Shown: positions 1 through 8,758, numbered from the stretch's first letter. The stretch: DNA of 64,000 nt from an uncultured Alphaproteobacteria bacterium (GCA_900079695.1 LT599022.1:3474937-3538936), one strand, 5' to 3'. Notes: a model not told the origin generated them from the sequence alone. A program made the numbers and translations.

Positions 1-1
1 G

Positions 2-322
2 GTGCTGGCGCTGGTGGCGATGCTGCTGACGCAGATGACCTCGAACACCGCGGTGGCCGCGACCTTCGTGCCGCTGTCGATCTCGATCGCCCAGGGCCTC
101 GGCGTCTCGCCGCTGCTGATGGCGATCCCGGTGGCGCTCGGCGCGTCGCTGGCGTTCTCGCTGCCGGTGGCGACCCCGCCGAACGCGATCGTGTTCGGCT
201 CGGGCCTGATCCGCGTGCCCGACATGTTCAAGTCCGGCTTCACCCTCTGCCTGATCGGCATCGTGATCTCGATCGGCGTGATGGCGGTGATGATGCCGAT
301 CGCCTTCGGCGTGAAGGTGTGA
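2..322 (+). CDS. DASS (SLC13) family anion transporter, C-terminal fragment
   Basis: Only the last 106 residues or so lie in the window; the gene begins upstream. The fragment is almost wholly hydrophobic, with three or four membrane segments. It contains the residues SNTA near the start and the stretch PVATPPNAIVFGSG in the middle, which match the conserved C-terminal Asn-Thr and proline-rich motifs of the divalent anion:Na+ symporters. The family imports dicarboxylates, sulfate or phosphate across the inner membrane; the substrate cannot be told from this piece. A strong hairpin with a T-rich tail follows at 377-409. The GTG at position 2 should not be taken as the true start. Confidence 0.8.
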   Translation: MLALVAMLLTQMTSNTAVAATFVPLSISIAQGLGVSPLLMAIPVALGASLAFSLPVATPPNAIVFGSGLIRVPDMFKSGFTLCLIGIVISIGVMAVMMPIAFGVKV

Positions 323-376
323 GTCTCCGATAAAGCCCCGCCTCCCGTTCCCCAGACGGGAGGCTCCCACCGGCAC

Positions 377-409
377 CCGCCGCCCCCGCAAGGGCGGCGG
401 TTTCCGTTT
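377..409 (+). terminator. Rho-independent terminator after the transporter gene
   Basis: A perfect 9-bp stem (377-385 pairing with 392-400, loop ccgcaa) is followed by TTTCCGTTT. It lies 55 bases past the transporter stop. A weaker 8-bp hairpin without a T run sits just before it (341-348 with 356-363). Confidence 0.7.
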
Positions 410-416
410 GCGCATG

Positions 417-439
417 AAAAAGCCCGCCGGGCGGCGGGC
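417..439 (-). terminator. Rho-independent terminator for the M23 gene
   Basis: On the minus strand GCCCGCC (439-433) pairs with GGCGGGC (428-422) around a 4-base loop and runs directly into five T residues (421-417). It lies 21 bases past the stop codon of the minus-strand M23 gene, so transcription from both sides ends in this short convergent gap. Confidence 0.75.
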
Positions 440-460
440 GGAGGTGGGAGGGGGAGAGCG

Positions 461-1678
461 TCAGTCGAGCGTGACGCCGTCGCGCGCGAGGACGATACCG
501 CGCTTCGACAGGGCCTGTCGCAGCCGGGCGTTCTCCGCCTCGGTCATATGGCGGCTCGGCGAGGCCTGACCGCCCAGCGGATCCACCAGTTTGCCGCGGG
601 CGAACACCTCGTAGTACAGGTGGTTGCCGGTGGCGAGGCCGGAACGGCCGACGTAGCCGATGACTTGGCCCTGACTCACCTTGGCGCCGACCTTGAGGCC
701 CCGGGCGTAATCCTGAAGATGGGCGTAGCCGGTCACCACCTCGCCCGCATGGGTGATGCGCACCAGCTTGCCGTAGTTGCCGTTGCGGCCGACGAACGCC
801 ACCGTGCCGGGCGCGGTGGCGAGCACCGGGGTGCCCGCCGGGGCCGAGTAGTCGACGCCCTTGTGGAACTGCGGCCGCTTGAGCACCGGGTGGATGCGCC
901 AGCCCCACGGCGAAGTGAGGCGGCCGCCCGGCACCGGATCGCCGGTCGGGATACCTTCGACGGCGTCTTCCGCCTGCCGTTGCGGCGGCAGGGCGCGCTC
1001 GGTGCGCGCGGGCGTCGGCGCGTCTTCGATCCCGACTTCGAGGGAGCGCCGCAGCGGGAAGGCGGCGAGGCGCTGCTCGCCAGCGGGTTCGTGAACGGTC
1101 AGGCTCGCGAGCTGGGCGTCGGATTTGTCGGCGGTGAGGCGGTAGACGAGATTGAAGCGCGCGCCGGGGGCGGGCTGACCCGGGCCGAATCCGGCGGCGA
1201 CGGTCGCGGCGACGCCGTCGGGCACGCCGATCGACACCAGGAACGACGGGAAATCCGGTCCGACGGTGCCGCGCACCGAGCGGCGCAGCGGCGCGTCGGT
1301 CTCGATCTCCGGAGTGCCCACCAGCACCACGTCGGGCTGCTTCGCGCCGCCGCCGATCCGCAGCAGCGCGAGGCGCTGGGTGCCGGGGCGCGGAATCTCG
1401 GTGCGCAGGGTGAGCTTCGCGCCCACCGCCGGGGCGACGCCGGTCTCCTTGAGCGCGGCGAGCACGGCCTTGCGCTCGGCGGCGTCGATGCCGATGCGGC
1501 GCAGCACCTGATCGAGAGTTTCCTTGGGCGCGAGGGTGAGGCTGCGGGTTTCCGAGGCGGCCACGCTCGCCGAATGGCCGGCCGACAGGGGGCGGGCCGG
1601 ATTGGCGAGAGCCGGGGCGGCGGCGAGCGCCGCCAGCGACAGCGCGGTGAAGGCGAGCAGGGTGCGGCGCGCCCTCAT
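461..1678 (-). CDS. M23/LytM-like envelope protein with degenerate zinc site
   Basis: About 405 residues. The ATG at 1678 was chosen because it opens a signal peptide (MRARRTLLAFTALSL, alanine-rich to about residue 25); the frame stays open upstream but that part does not look coding. The C-terminal third is an M23 (LytM) peptidase domain: FHKGVDY supplies the first His and Asp, and AHLQDYA the next His. The last motif, normally HLH, reads NHLYYEVF, so the second histidine, a zinc ligand in active members, is Tyr. The protein may therefore be a catalytically dead LytM factor, like EnvC or NlpD which activate amidases, rather than an endopeptidase. It would act in the periplasm on peptidoglycan. 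The middle region (about 60-250) resembles the OapA/LysM-like part of such proteins. Confidence 0.82.
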   Translation of the reverse strand: MRARRTLLAFTALSLAALAAAPALANPARPLSAGHSASVAASETRSLTLAPKETLDQVLRRIGIDAAERKAVLAALKETGVAPAVGAKLTLRTEIPRPGTQRLALLRIGGGAKQPDVVLVGTPEIETDAPLRRSVRGTVGPDFPSFLVSIGVPDGVAATVAAGFGPGQPAPGARFNLVYRLTADKSDAQLASLTVHEPAGEQRLAAFPLRRSLEVGIEDAPTPARTERALPPQRQAEDAVEGIPTGDPVPGGRLTSPWGWRIHPVLKRPQFHKGVDYSAPAGTPVLATAPGTVAFVGRNGNYGKLVRITHAGEVVTGYAHLQDYARGLKVGAKVSQGQVIGYVGRSGLATGNHLYYEVFARGKLVDPLGGQASPSRHMTEAENARLRQALSKRGIVLARDGVTLD

Positions 1679-1888
1679 CGGTCCCCTGCCGACGCAGTGG
1701 TACCGGGCGCGACGGTCGGACAATGGGATTGCCGACGGACCAAACCTACTCCCCCCAGGATCAGCGCGCGGGCCGAGGATCCGGCCCGTCATATTGTTTC
1801 AATTCTTCTACAAATACCTTTCCCTTCGCATCGGCGCAAGCCTTGAAACAAGGCGATTTCCTGACGCGGGGGGCGCGCGGGCGCGCGA

Positions 1889-2767
1889 TCACGGCGTCAT
1901 CAGCCGGAGGAACTCGCCGGTGGCGGCGATCCGCACCGGCAGCCGCGCCGCGAGGTCGCCGTCCGCCTGCAGCGGTCCGACGCCGGAGATCTCCACCTCG
2001 CGCGCGGTCAGGGTGCGCACGCCCGGCGCGCGGTGCAGCACGCCGAGCATCAGCCGCAACCCTTGCGAGAACACCCGCGCGCCGCCCGCGGCATCGAGCA
2101 GCACCACCTCGAACTCGGGGCGGGAGAGGTCGGCGGCCGGGGCGAGACGGTAGGGGCCGCCGTAGTGGCGGCCGTTGCATACCACCACGCTCGCGGCGCG
2201 GTAGGGCTCGCCGTCGATCCGCAGGTCGACGGCCGGGAAGCGCCCGACGGCGGCGAGGCGCAGGGTGTGCCAGAGGTACGCCCCCTTGCCGCACCGGCGC
2301 TTGAGACCGGGGGTCACCGCCGCCACCACCGCGGCGTCGAACCCCGCGCCCGCCATCATCAGGAAGGCGCGCTCGGCGCCGTCCGCGGCGCGGATCCGCC
2401 CGGCGTGCAGCGGCTGCGCGCGGCCCGCCAGCAGGGTGCGGACGATCGTCGCCGGGCGGCGCGGCAGGCCGATCTCGTGGGCCAGCACGTTGGCGGTGCC
2501 GAGCGGGATCACTCCGAGTCGCAGGCGGGCGGCGGCGGGGTTGCGCAGCACCCCCTCGGCGACCTCGGCGAGGGTGCCGTCGCCGCCCGCGGCGACCACC
2601 AGGCCGTCGGCGGGCGGGTCGAGGGCGGCGGCGATGCGCACGGCGTCGCCGGCGCAGGCGGTGGGGCGGAGGTCGACCGCCGCGCCGAGCGCGTGCAGCC
2701 GCGCCAGCACGCGGCCGAGCAGCGCGCCGCGGCGCGGCCCGGCGGTGGGGTTGAAGATCACGATCAT
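1889..2767 (-). CDS. Diacylglycerol kinase-family lipid kinase
   Basis: About 292 residues, the usual size for YegS/DgkB/BmrU-type lipid kinases. The ATG at 2767 starts directly at the first strand (MIVIFNPTAGPRRG), which is the family's N-terminal signature; an upstream in-frame start at 2800 adds only basic residues. The nucleotide-binding motif appears as VAAGGDGTLAEV, followed by LGVIPLGTANVLA. These are the conserved GGDGT and P-GT-N motifs of the DAGK catalytic domain. The family phosphorylates diacylglycerol, sphingoid bases or related lipids at the membrane; the substrate cannot be deduced. It is divergent from the phosphoesterase/glycosyltransferase pair that follows. Confidence 0.85.
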   Translation of the reverse strand: MIVIFNPTAGPRRGALLGRVLARLHALGAAVDLRPTACAGDAVRIAAALDPPADGLVVAAGGDGTLAEVAEGVLRNPAAARLRLGVIPLGTANVLAHEIGLPRRPATIVRTLLAGRAQPLHAGRIRAADGAERAFLMMAGAGFDAAVVAAVTPGLKRRCGKGAYLWHTLRLAAVGRFPAVDLRIDGEPYRAASVVVCNGRHYGGPYRLAPAADLSRPEFEVVLLDAAGGARVFSQGLRLMLGVLHRAPGVRTLTAREVEISGVGPLQADGDLAARLPVRIAATGEFLRLMTP

Positions 2768-2948
2768 CGCGTTCGCGCGCCTTCGATGACGAAACTGCAA
2801 CCGGCATACCGGTGGTCCGTGACGTTTCGGTTAAGCTACTGTAAAACAAATATGAAATCAGGATTTCAGAGGGTCGAAAAGAGTGGCGGCGCGGCGAACC
2901 TTGATTTAGGAAACGGGGCAGGGAGAGACTTCGAGGACCGGCACCGCG

Positions 2949-3779
2949 ATGGACAGCGCGCCCACCTACCGCTACCGCACCATCTGGATTTCCGACGTCC
3001 ATCTCGGCACCCGCGGGTCCAAGGCCGAGTACCTCCTCGACTTCCTCAAGCGCTCGGACAGCGAGACCCTCTATCTCGTCGGCGACATCATCGACGGCTG
3101 GCGGCTGAAGAAGTCGTGGTACTGGCCGCAGGCCCACAACGACGTGGTGCAGAAGCTCCTGCGCAAGGCCCGCAAGGGCACCCGGGTGGTGTTGATTCCC
3201 GGCAATCACGACGACTTCCTGCGCAGCTTCACCGGCTTCGAGCTCGGCCGCATTCCGATCCACAAGCACGCCATCCACGAGGGCGCGGACGGCCGCAAGT
3301 TCCTGGTGGTGCACGGCGACGCCTTCGACGGCATCGTCACCTACGCCCGCTGGCTGGCGTTCCTCGGCGACACCGCCTACACCTTCGCGCTGGTCGCCAA
3401 CCGCTGGTTCAACGCGCTGCGCCGCCGACTCGGCTTCTCCTACTGGTCGCTCTCGGCCTATCTCAAGCACAAGGTCAAGAACGCCGTCGCGTTCATCGCC
3501 AACTTCGAGGGCGCGATGGCCGAGGTGGCGCGGAAGCGCGGCCTGTCCGGCGTGATCTGCGGCCATATCCACCATGCGGAGATGCGCGCGATCGGCGACG
3601 TTCTCTACTGCAACGACGGCGACTGGGTTGAGAGCTGCACCGCGCTGGTCGAACACTTCGACGGCCGCCTCGAAATCCTGCGCTGGCTCGACGGCGGCGG
3701 CCGCGCGATGGCGCTGCGCGACGGCCTCGTCTCCGCCGCGGCGCTGCCCGCCCCCGAACCCGCTCCCGAGGTTGCCTGA
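2949..3779 (+). CDS. COG2908 metallophosphoesterase, LpxH-like
   Basis: 276 residues. All calcineurin-type metal motifs are present: ISDVHLG (residues about 14-20), GDIIDGW, IPGNHDDF, VVHGDAFDG and GHIHHAE. This is the UDP-2,3-diacylglucosamine pyrophosphatase-like family, in which LpxH cleaves UDP-diacylglucosamine to lipid X. Alphaproteobacteria usually use the unrelated LpxI for that step, so a different phosphoester or phospholipid substrate is possible. Its stop directly abuts the start of the glycosyltransferase gene, suggesting the two act together on an envelope glycolipid. The 181-base gap upstream is clearly more A+T-rich than the genes and probably holds the promoter. Confidence 0.82.
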   Translation: MDSAPTYRYRTIWISDVHLGTRGSKAEYLLDFLKRSDSETLYLVGDIIDGWRLKKSWYWPQAHNDVVQKLLRKARKGTRVVLIPGNHDDFLRSFTGFELGRIPIHKHAIHEGADGRKFLVVHGDAFDGIVTYARWLAFLGDTAYTFALVANRWFNALRRRLGFSYWSLSAYLKHKVKNAVAFIANFEGAMAEVARKRGLSGVICGHIHHAEMRAIGDVLYCNDGDWVESCTALVEHFDGRLEILRWLDGGGRAMALRDGLVSAAALPAPEPAPEVA

Positions 3780-4814
3780 ATGCGGATACTCGTGGTTACC
3801 GACGCCTGGCTGCCCCAGGTCAACGGCGTCGTGCGCACCTACCGGACGCTGGCGAAGATGCTGGGCGAGATGGGCCACGAGGTGGTGTTCGTCACCCCGC
3901 AGGATTTCCGGACCGTGCCGTGCCCCACCTATCCCGAGATCCGCCTCGCGGTGCTGCCGGGGCGCAAGCTCGGCCGGATGATCGCGGCGGCGCAGCCCGC
4001 GGCGATCCACGTCGCCACCGAGGGGCCGCTCGGCCTCGCGGCGCGGCGGTTCTGCCTTGCGCGCGGGCTGCCGTTCACCAGTTCGTTCCACACCAAGTTT
4101 CCCGAATACGTCCACGCCCGCTCCGGCCTGCCGGTGAGCTGGGGCTATGCCGCGATGCGCTGGTTCCACGGTCCCTCGCAGGCGCTGATGGTGGCGACGC
4201 AGGGGGTCGAGGACGAACTCGCGGCGTGGGGACTGGGGCGGATCCGCCGTTGGACCCGCGGCGTCGATACCGAGCTGTTCCGCCCGCGCGACAAGGGTTT
4301 CCTCGACCTGCCGCGGCCGGTGGCGCTCTACGTCGGCCGGGTGGCGGTGGAGAAGAACGTCGAGGCGTTCCTCGCCCTCGACCTGCCCGGCACCAAGCTG
4401 GTGGTGGGCGACGGGCCGCAGCGCGCCGCGCTCGAAAAGCGCTATCCCGCGGCGGTGTTCGCCGGGGCGCGGGCGGGCGAGGACCTGGTCGCCCATTATG
4501 CCGCCGCCGACGTGTTCGTGTTTCCCTCCCGCACCGACACCTTCGGTCTGGTGCTGCTGGAGGCGCTCGCCTCGGGGCTGCCGGTGGCGGCGTATCCGGT
4601 GGCGGGGCCGAAAGACGTGATCGGCGACGCGCCGGTGGGCGTGCTCGACGACGACCTCGGCGCGGCGGCGCGGCGCGCGCTGACGATCCCGCCCGAGGCG
4701 TGCCGCGCCTTCGCCCTCGAACGCTCGTGGCGGGCGAGCGCCGAGCAGTTCCTCGGCAATCTCGCCCCGTTCGACACCGATGTGGCCTTCCCCAAGGCGG
4801 CCGGAACCGTGTAA
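3780..4814 (+). CDS. GT4-family glycosyltransferase (MgtA/GtrA-type mannosyltransferase-like)
   Basis: 344 residues with a GT-B fold. The N-terminal domain opens with LVVTDAWLPQVNGVVRT, the acceptor-side motif of the alpha-mannosyltransferase MgtA and plant sulfolipid synthase SQD2 branch. The C-terminal donor site shows VVGDGPQR followed by the E-x7-E region, TDTFGLVLLEALASGLPV. Such enzymes transfer a sugar from a nucleotide donor to a lipid (diacylglycerol or phosphatidylinositol) at the cytoplasmic face of the membrane. The ATG follows the preceding TGA with no gap, so the gene is cotranscribed with the phosphoesterase. Sugar and acceptor are not determinable from sequence. Confidence 0.85.
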   Translation: MRILVVTDAWLPQVNGVVRTYRTLAKMLGEMGHEVVFVTPQDFRTVPCPTYPEIRLAVLPGRKLGRMIAAAQPAAIHVATEGPLGLAARRFCLARGLPFTSSFHTKFPEYVHARSGLPVSWGYAAMRWFHGPSQALMVATQGVEDELAAWGLGRIRRWTRGVDTELFRPRDKGFLDLPRPVALYVGRVAVEKNVEAFLALDLPGTKLVVGDGPQRAALEKRYPAAVFAGARAGEDLVAHYAAADVFVFPSRTDTFGLVLLEALASGLPVAAYPVAGPKDVIGDAPVGVLDDDLGAAARRALTIPPEACRAFALERSWRASAEQFLGNLAPFDTDVAFPKAAGTV

Positions 4815-4904
4815 AACGGACCCGCGACCGGCGTGGGCCGGTCACAGCTTCGGGATTCTCCGCACGTGTATCGCAACCGACGCCGCGGCAGCGCGGCCTG
4901 ACCG

Positions 4905-5624
4905 ATGGGCTGGGTCAAGGATCTTTCGCGCAGCGACGTGGCGCAGGCGCTGGTGTACGGCCTCGTCGCCCGCTACGTCCGGTTCGTCCGCTGGAGCGGC
5001 CGCTGGCGCGCGCGCGATCCGCACCACCGCGACGCCGCCCACGCGCTGGCCGGCGGGCGGGCGATCTACGCCTTCTGGCACTCCCGGCTGCCGCTGATGT
5101 GGGCGTTTCCCGGCATCGACGCGGGGCGCGTCCACGTGCTGATCTCCGCCCATTCCGACGGCCGCCTGATCGCCGGGGTGATGGAGCGCGTCGGCCTGCG
5201 GGTGATCACAGGCTCGACCTCGAAAGGCGGCGCGCAGGCGCTGCGCGCGATGATCCGCGCGGTGGCGAAGGGCGGCTGCGTCGGCATCACCCCCGACGGT
5301 CCGCGCGGCCCCAACATGGTCGCGCAGGCCGGGGTGATCGCGCTCGCCCGCGCTACCGGGGTGCCGATCCTGCCGATCGGCTTCTCGGCGAAGCGGGTGA
5401 AGTTCCTCGACTCCTGGGACCGGATGCAGATCGTGCTGCCGTTCACCGAGGGGGTCTACGCCTTCGGCGAGCCGATCGTGGTGCCGCGCGACGGCGACGA
5501 GGAGACCTATCGCCTCGCCCTCGAACGGGCGCTGACCGGCGTCACCGCCGCCGCCGACGCCGAAATGGGCCACCCGCCCGCGGTCGCGGGCACGGTGCCG
5601 CGCAAGAAGAGGCCGGCGCCATGA
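4905..5624 (+). CDS. DUF374 lysophospholipid acyltransferase-like protein
   Basis: 239 residues. It contains FWHSRLPLM (the His of an HX4D/E-like acyltransferase motif), ISAHSDGRLIA, and GITPDGPRGPNM, the hallmark DGPRGP motif of DUF374. This family sits beside waaA in many alphaproteobacteria and is presumed to act on lipid A or LPS core precursors at the inner membrane, but its reaction is not established. Its TGA overlaps the ATG of waaA (ATGA at 5621-5624), so the two are translationally coupled. This gene opens the late lipid A operon. Confidence 0.85.
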   Translation: MGWVKDLSRSDVAQALVYGLVARYVRFVRWSGRWRARDPHHRDAAHALAGGRAIYAFWHSRLPLMWAFPGIDAGRVHVLISAHSDGRLIAGVMERVGLRVITGSTSKGGAQALRAMIRAVAKGGCVGITPDGPRGPNMVAQAGVIALARATGVPILPIGFSAKRVKFLDSWDRMQIVLPFTEGVYAFGEPIVVPRDGDEETYRLALERALTGVTAAADAEMGHPPAVAGTVPRKKRPAP

Positions 5625-6898
5625 TCCTCGGCCTCTATCGCGGCGCCACCGCCCTGCTGTCGCCGTTCGTCCATCTGTTTCTCGGCCGCCGTCGCGCCCA
5701 CGGCAAGGAATCCGCCGAGCGCTTCCCCGAGCGCCTCGGCCTGCCCTCGGCGGAGCGGCCGGACGGGCCGCTGGTGTGGATGCACGCCGCCTCGGTGGGC
5801 GAGGCGCTGTCGCTGCTGCCGCTGATCGAGGCGATCGCCGAGGGATGGCCGCGGGTGTCGCAGCTCGTCACCACCGGCACCGTCACCTCCGCCGACCTGA
5901 TGGGCCGCCGCCTGCCGCGCGACGTCATCCACCAGTTCGTGCCGGTCGACCTGCCGAAGGCGGTGGCGCGGTTCGTCGACTATTGGCGGCCCGGCCTCGC
6001 GATTTTCGTCGAAAGCGAGATCTGGCCCAACCTCCTCGTCGCCGCGCGCGCCTCGGGGGCGGAGCTGGCGCTGGTCAACGGCCGCGTCTCGCCGCGCTCG
6101 TTCCGTCGCTGGCGGCGGCTGCCGGGGCTGGCGCGGCAACTGTTCGGCGGCTTCGCGATCGCGTTCGGCCAGACCGAGGCCGACGCCGAGCGCCTGCGCG
6201 TTCTCGGCGCGGCGGGGGCGGTCTGCGTCGGCAACCTCAAATACGCCGCGCCGCCGCTGCCCGCCGACGCGGGCGAGCTTGCCGCCCTCGCCGGTGCGAT
6301 CGGTGCGCGTCCGGCGTGGATCGCCGCCTCCACCCACCCCGGCGAGGACGCCTCGGCGGCGCGGGCGCACCGCGCGCTGCGGGCACGCTTTCCCGATCTC
6401 CTCACCCTGGTGGCGCCGCGTCACCCGGAGCGCGGCGACGCCGCCGCCGCCGAGATCGCGGAACTCGGCCTTTCCGTGGTGCGGCGCAGCGCGGGCGACC
6501 TGCCGGGGCCGGAGACCGATGTCTATCTCTGCGACACCCTGGGCGAGATGGGGGTGTTCTATCGCGCCGCGGCGATCGCGGTGATGGGCAAGTCGTGGAT
6601 CGGCGAGGGCGGGCAGAATCCGCTGGAGCCCGCGCGCCTCGGCTGCGCGGTGGCGTTCGGTCCGCACATGGAGAACTTCGGCGTGATGGCCGCGCGGATG
6701 GAGGCGGCGGGCGCGGCCTGCCGCTTCGCCGACGAGGCCGATCTCGCGCGGGCGGTCGGCGACCTGCTCGGCGCGCCCGCTCGCGCCCGCGCGGTGGCGG
6801 ATGCCGCCGCCGCCTTCGCCACCGCCGAGGCGGCGAGCGCCGCGCGCGTTCTCGACCGCCTGCGTCCGGCCCTCGACGCGCTGGAGCGCGGTCGATGA
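5621..6898 (+). CDS. waaA: 3-deoxy-D-manno-octulosonic acid (Kdo) transferase
   Basis: 425 residues, the normal length for WaaA/KdtA. It adds Kdo from CMP-Kdo to the lipid A precursor at the inner face of the cytoplasmic membrane. The N terminus has a short hydrophobic anchor (ATALLSPFVHLFLG). HAASVGE carries the conserved catalytic Glu; ESEIWPNLL, TQTEADAERL-like and GEGGQNPLEPARLG are GT30 signatures. The start was chosen because the ATG overlaps the upstream stop, and the gene in turn overlaps lpxK through ATGA at 6895-6898. The coupling fits consecutive steps in lipid A completion. Confidence 0.93.
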   Translation: MILGLYRGATALLSPFVHLFLGRRRAHGKESAERFPERLGLPSAERPDGPLVWMHAASVGEALSLLPLIEAIAEGWPRVSQLVTTGTVTSADLMGRRLPRDVIHQFVPVDLPKAVARFVDYWRPGLAIFVESEIWPNLLVAARASGAELALVNGRVSPRSFRRWRRLPGLARQLFGGFAIAFGQTEADAERLRVLGAAGAVCVGNLKYAAPPLPADAGELAALAGAIGARPAWIAASTHPGEDASAARAHRALRARFPDLLTLVAPRHPERGDAAAAEIAELGLSVVRRSAGDLPGPETDVYLCDTLGEMGVFYRAAAIAVMGKSWIGEGGQNPLEPARLGCAVAFGPHMENFGVMAARMEAAGAACRFADEADLARAVGDLLGAPARARAVADAAAAFATAEAASAARVLDRLRPALDALERGR

Positions 6899-7857
6899 AG
6901 CCGCCGCGCTTCTGGATTTCCGGCGGGCCGCTTGCCCGCCTGCTCCAGCCCCTCGGGCTGGCGGTCGGCGGCGTCGCGGCGTTGCGGCAGGCGTTCGGGC
7001 GGCCGTGGGATCCGGGGGTGCCGGTGTTCTGCATCGGCAACGTCACCGTCGGCGGCACCGGCAAGACCCCGGTGGCGCTGTGGCTCGGGCGTTTCCTCAA
7101 GGACCTCGGCCGCAACCCCGCCTATCTTTCGCGCGGCTACGGCGGCGCCGCGCCCGGGCCGCTCGCGGTCGACCCGCTCGCGCACGACGCCGACGCGGTC
7201 GGCGACGAGCCGCTGCTGCTCGCCGCCGTCGCCCCCGCGTGGGTCGGCGCGGACCGGGTCGCCACCGCGAAGCTCGCGGTCACCGCCGGGGCCGATTGCC
7301 TGATCCTCGACGACGGGTTCCAGAACCCGGCGCTCGCCAAGACCTGTTCGCTGGTGGTGGTGGACGCGGGCGTGGGCTTCGGCAACGGTCTGGTGATGCC
7401 CGCCGGGCCGTGCCGGGAGTTCCCCAAGGCGGGGCTGGCGCGCGCCGACGCCGCGGTGCTGATCGGCGACGACCGGCACAAGCTGCGGCCGCGCCTCGAA
7501 CGCCACCTGCCGGTGTTCGCCGCGCGCCTCGCGCCGCGCGCGGCCGAGCGGCTCTCCGGGCGCGACGTCGTCGCCTTCGCCGGGATCGGCCGCCCGGAGA
7601 AGTTCTTCGAGACCCTGACCGGCCTCGGCGCGCGGATCACCCGGCGCTTCGCCTTCGACGACCACCACCCCTACGTCGAGGACGACATCCAGCCGATTCT
7701 CGATTTCGCGTTCGAGACCGGCGCTGTGCCGGTGACCACCGAAAAGGACGCGGCGCGCCTGCCGCCCGACCAGCGTCAGCAGGTCGACGTGGTGGCGGTG
7801 GACGTCGTCTGGGACGACGCCGACGCGGTCGCCGCGCTGATCCGTTCCAAGTTGTGA
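6895..7857 (+). CDS. lpxK: Tetraacyldisaccharide 4'-kinase
   Basis: 320 residues. LpxK phosphorylates the 4' position of the lipid A disaccharide, giving lipid IVA, at the inner membrane. It has the P-loop GNVTVGGTGKTP (residues about 43-54), then LSRGYGG and LDDGFQN, all diagnostic of LpxK. The N terminus has the hydrophobic helix expected for membrane attachment. The start codon lies inside the waaA stop overlap. The C-terminal HHPY motif and a stretch ending VTTEKDAARL also match the family. Confidence 0.94.
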   Translation: MKPPRFWISGGPLARLLQPLGLAVGGVAALRQAFGRPWDPGVPVFCIGNVTVGGTGKTPVALWLGRFLKDLGRNPAYLSRGYGGAAPGPLAVDPLAHDADAVGDEPLLLAAVAPAWVGADRVATAKLAVTAGADCLILDDGFQNPALAKTCSLVVVDAGVGFGNGLVMPAGPCREFPKAGLARADAAVLIGDDRHKLRPRLERHLPVFAARLAPRAAERLSGRDVVAFAGIGRPEKFFETLTGLGARITRRFAFDDHHPYVEDDIQPILDFAFETGAVPVTTEKDAARLPPDQRQQVDVVAVDVVWDDADAVAALIRSKL

Positions 7858-7867
7858 GGCGCCGCCG

Positions 7868-8755
7868 ATGACTTCCTGGGTCACCCGCCGGATCGTCGAT
7901 CCGCTTTCCGCATGGCTCGCCAAGGGCGTCTATTATGCCGTGCGCGCGCTGCCGGTGGATTTCGCCTCCGCCCTCGGCGGCCGCCTCGGCCGCGCGATCG
8001 GGCCGCTGCTGCCGCCGCACCGGGTGGCGGCCGCCAATCTCGCGATGGTCTTTCCCGAGAAAACCGCCGCCGAGCGCCGCGCGATCCTGCGCGGCATGTG
8101 GGACAATCTTGGCCGCACCTTCTTCGAATATCCGCACCAGTCGCGGCTGCTGGAAATGGGGCGGGTGGAATATGTCGGTCTCGAGCACGTGCGCGCGCTC
8201 AAGGACGACGGCCGCCCCGGCCTGCTGTGGAGCGGGCATCTCGGCAACTGGGAACTGGTGAGCGCGGGCGCCGGATTGGCGGGGCTGACGATGCACCGCA
8301 TCTACCGCGCCCCCAACAACCGCCGCCTCGACTGGCTGTTCCGCGCCGACCGCCACCTCGCCGCGGGAGAACTGCTGCCCAAGGGGGCGCGCGGCGCGAA
8401 GCGGGCGATGGTGCTGCTGAAGCGGGGCGAGCACATCGGCATGATGGTGGATCAGAAGATGAACGACGGCATGGCGGTGCCGTTCTTCGGCCGCGACGCG
8501 ATGACCGCCTCGGCGCTGGCGACGATGGCGCTGGTGTTCGACGCGCCGGTGGTGGGCGCGCGGGCGATCCGTCTCGGCGGCGCCCGTTTCCGCGTCGAGG
8601 CGACGGCCCCATATACCATCGAGTCGACCGGCGATCGCGCCGCCGACGAGCGCCGCGCGATGACCGAGATCAACGCGACGCTCGAAACCTGGATCCGCGA
8701 GTATCCCGAGCAGTGGCTGTGGGTGCACCGCCGCTGGCCCAAACCGGAGGCTTGA
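7868..8755 (+). CDS. LpxL/HtrB-family late lipid A acyltransferase
   Basis: 295 residues. The family adds a secondary acyl chain from acyl-ACP to Kdo2-lipid IVA. WSGHLGNWELVS contains the catalytic HX4E motif; GMMVDQKMNDGMAVPFFGR is the second conserved block of the LABLAT superfamily. A short N-terminal hydrophobic segment would anchor it in the inner membrane. It follows lpxK by 10 bases in the same operon. Whether it acts as LpxL or LpxM, and with which chain length, cannot be read from sequence. Confidence 0.87.
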   Translation: MTSWVTRRIVDPLSAWLAKGVYYAVRALPVDFASALGGRLGRAIGPLLPPHRVAAANLAMVFPEKTAAERRAILRGMWDNLGRTFFEYPHQSRLLEMGRVEYVGLEHVRALKDDGRPGLLWSGHLGNWELVSAGAGLAGLTMHRIYRAPNNRRLDWLFRADRHLAAGELLPKGARGAKRAMVLLKRGEHIGMMVDQKMNDGMAVPFFGRDAMTASALATMALVFDAPVVGARAIRLGGARFRVEATAPYTIESTGDRAADERRAMTEINATLETWIREYPEQWLWVHRRWPKPEA

Positions 8756-8758
8756 GAG

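Noticed and set aside
1761-4496. 911-codon open frame on the minus strand opposite the phosphoesterase and glycosyltransferase genes
   Set aside because: It is a shadow frame of G+C-rich genes: low-complexity Arg/Ala/Gly/His translation, no domain, and the genes beneath it on the plus strand have clear family motifs.
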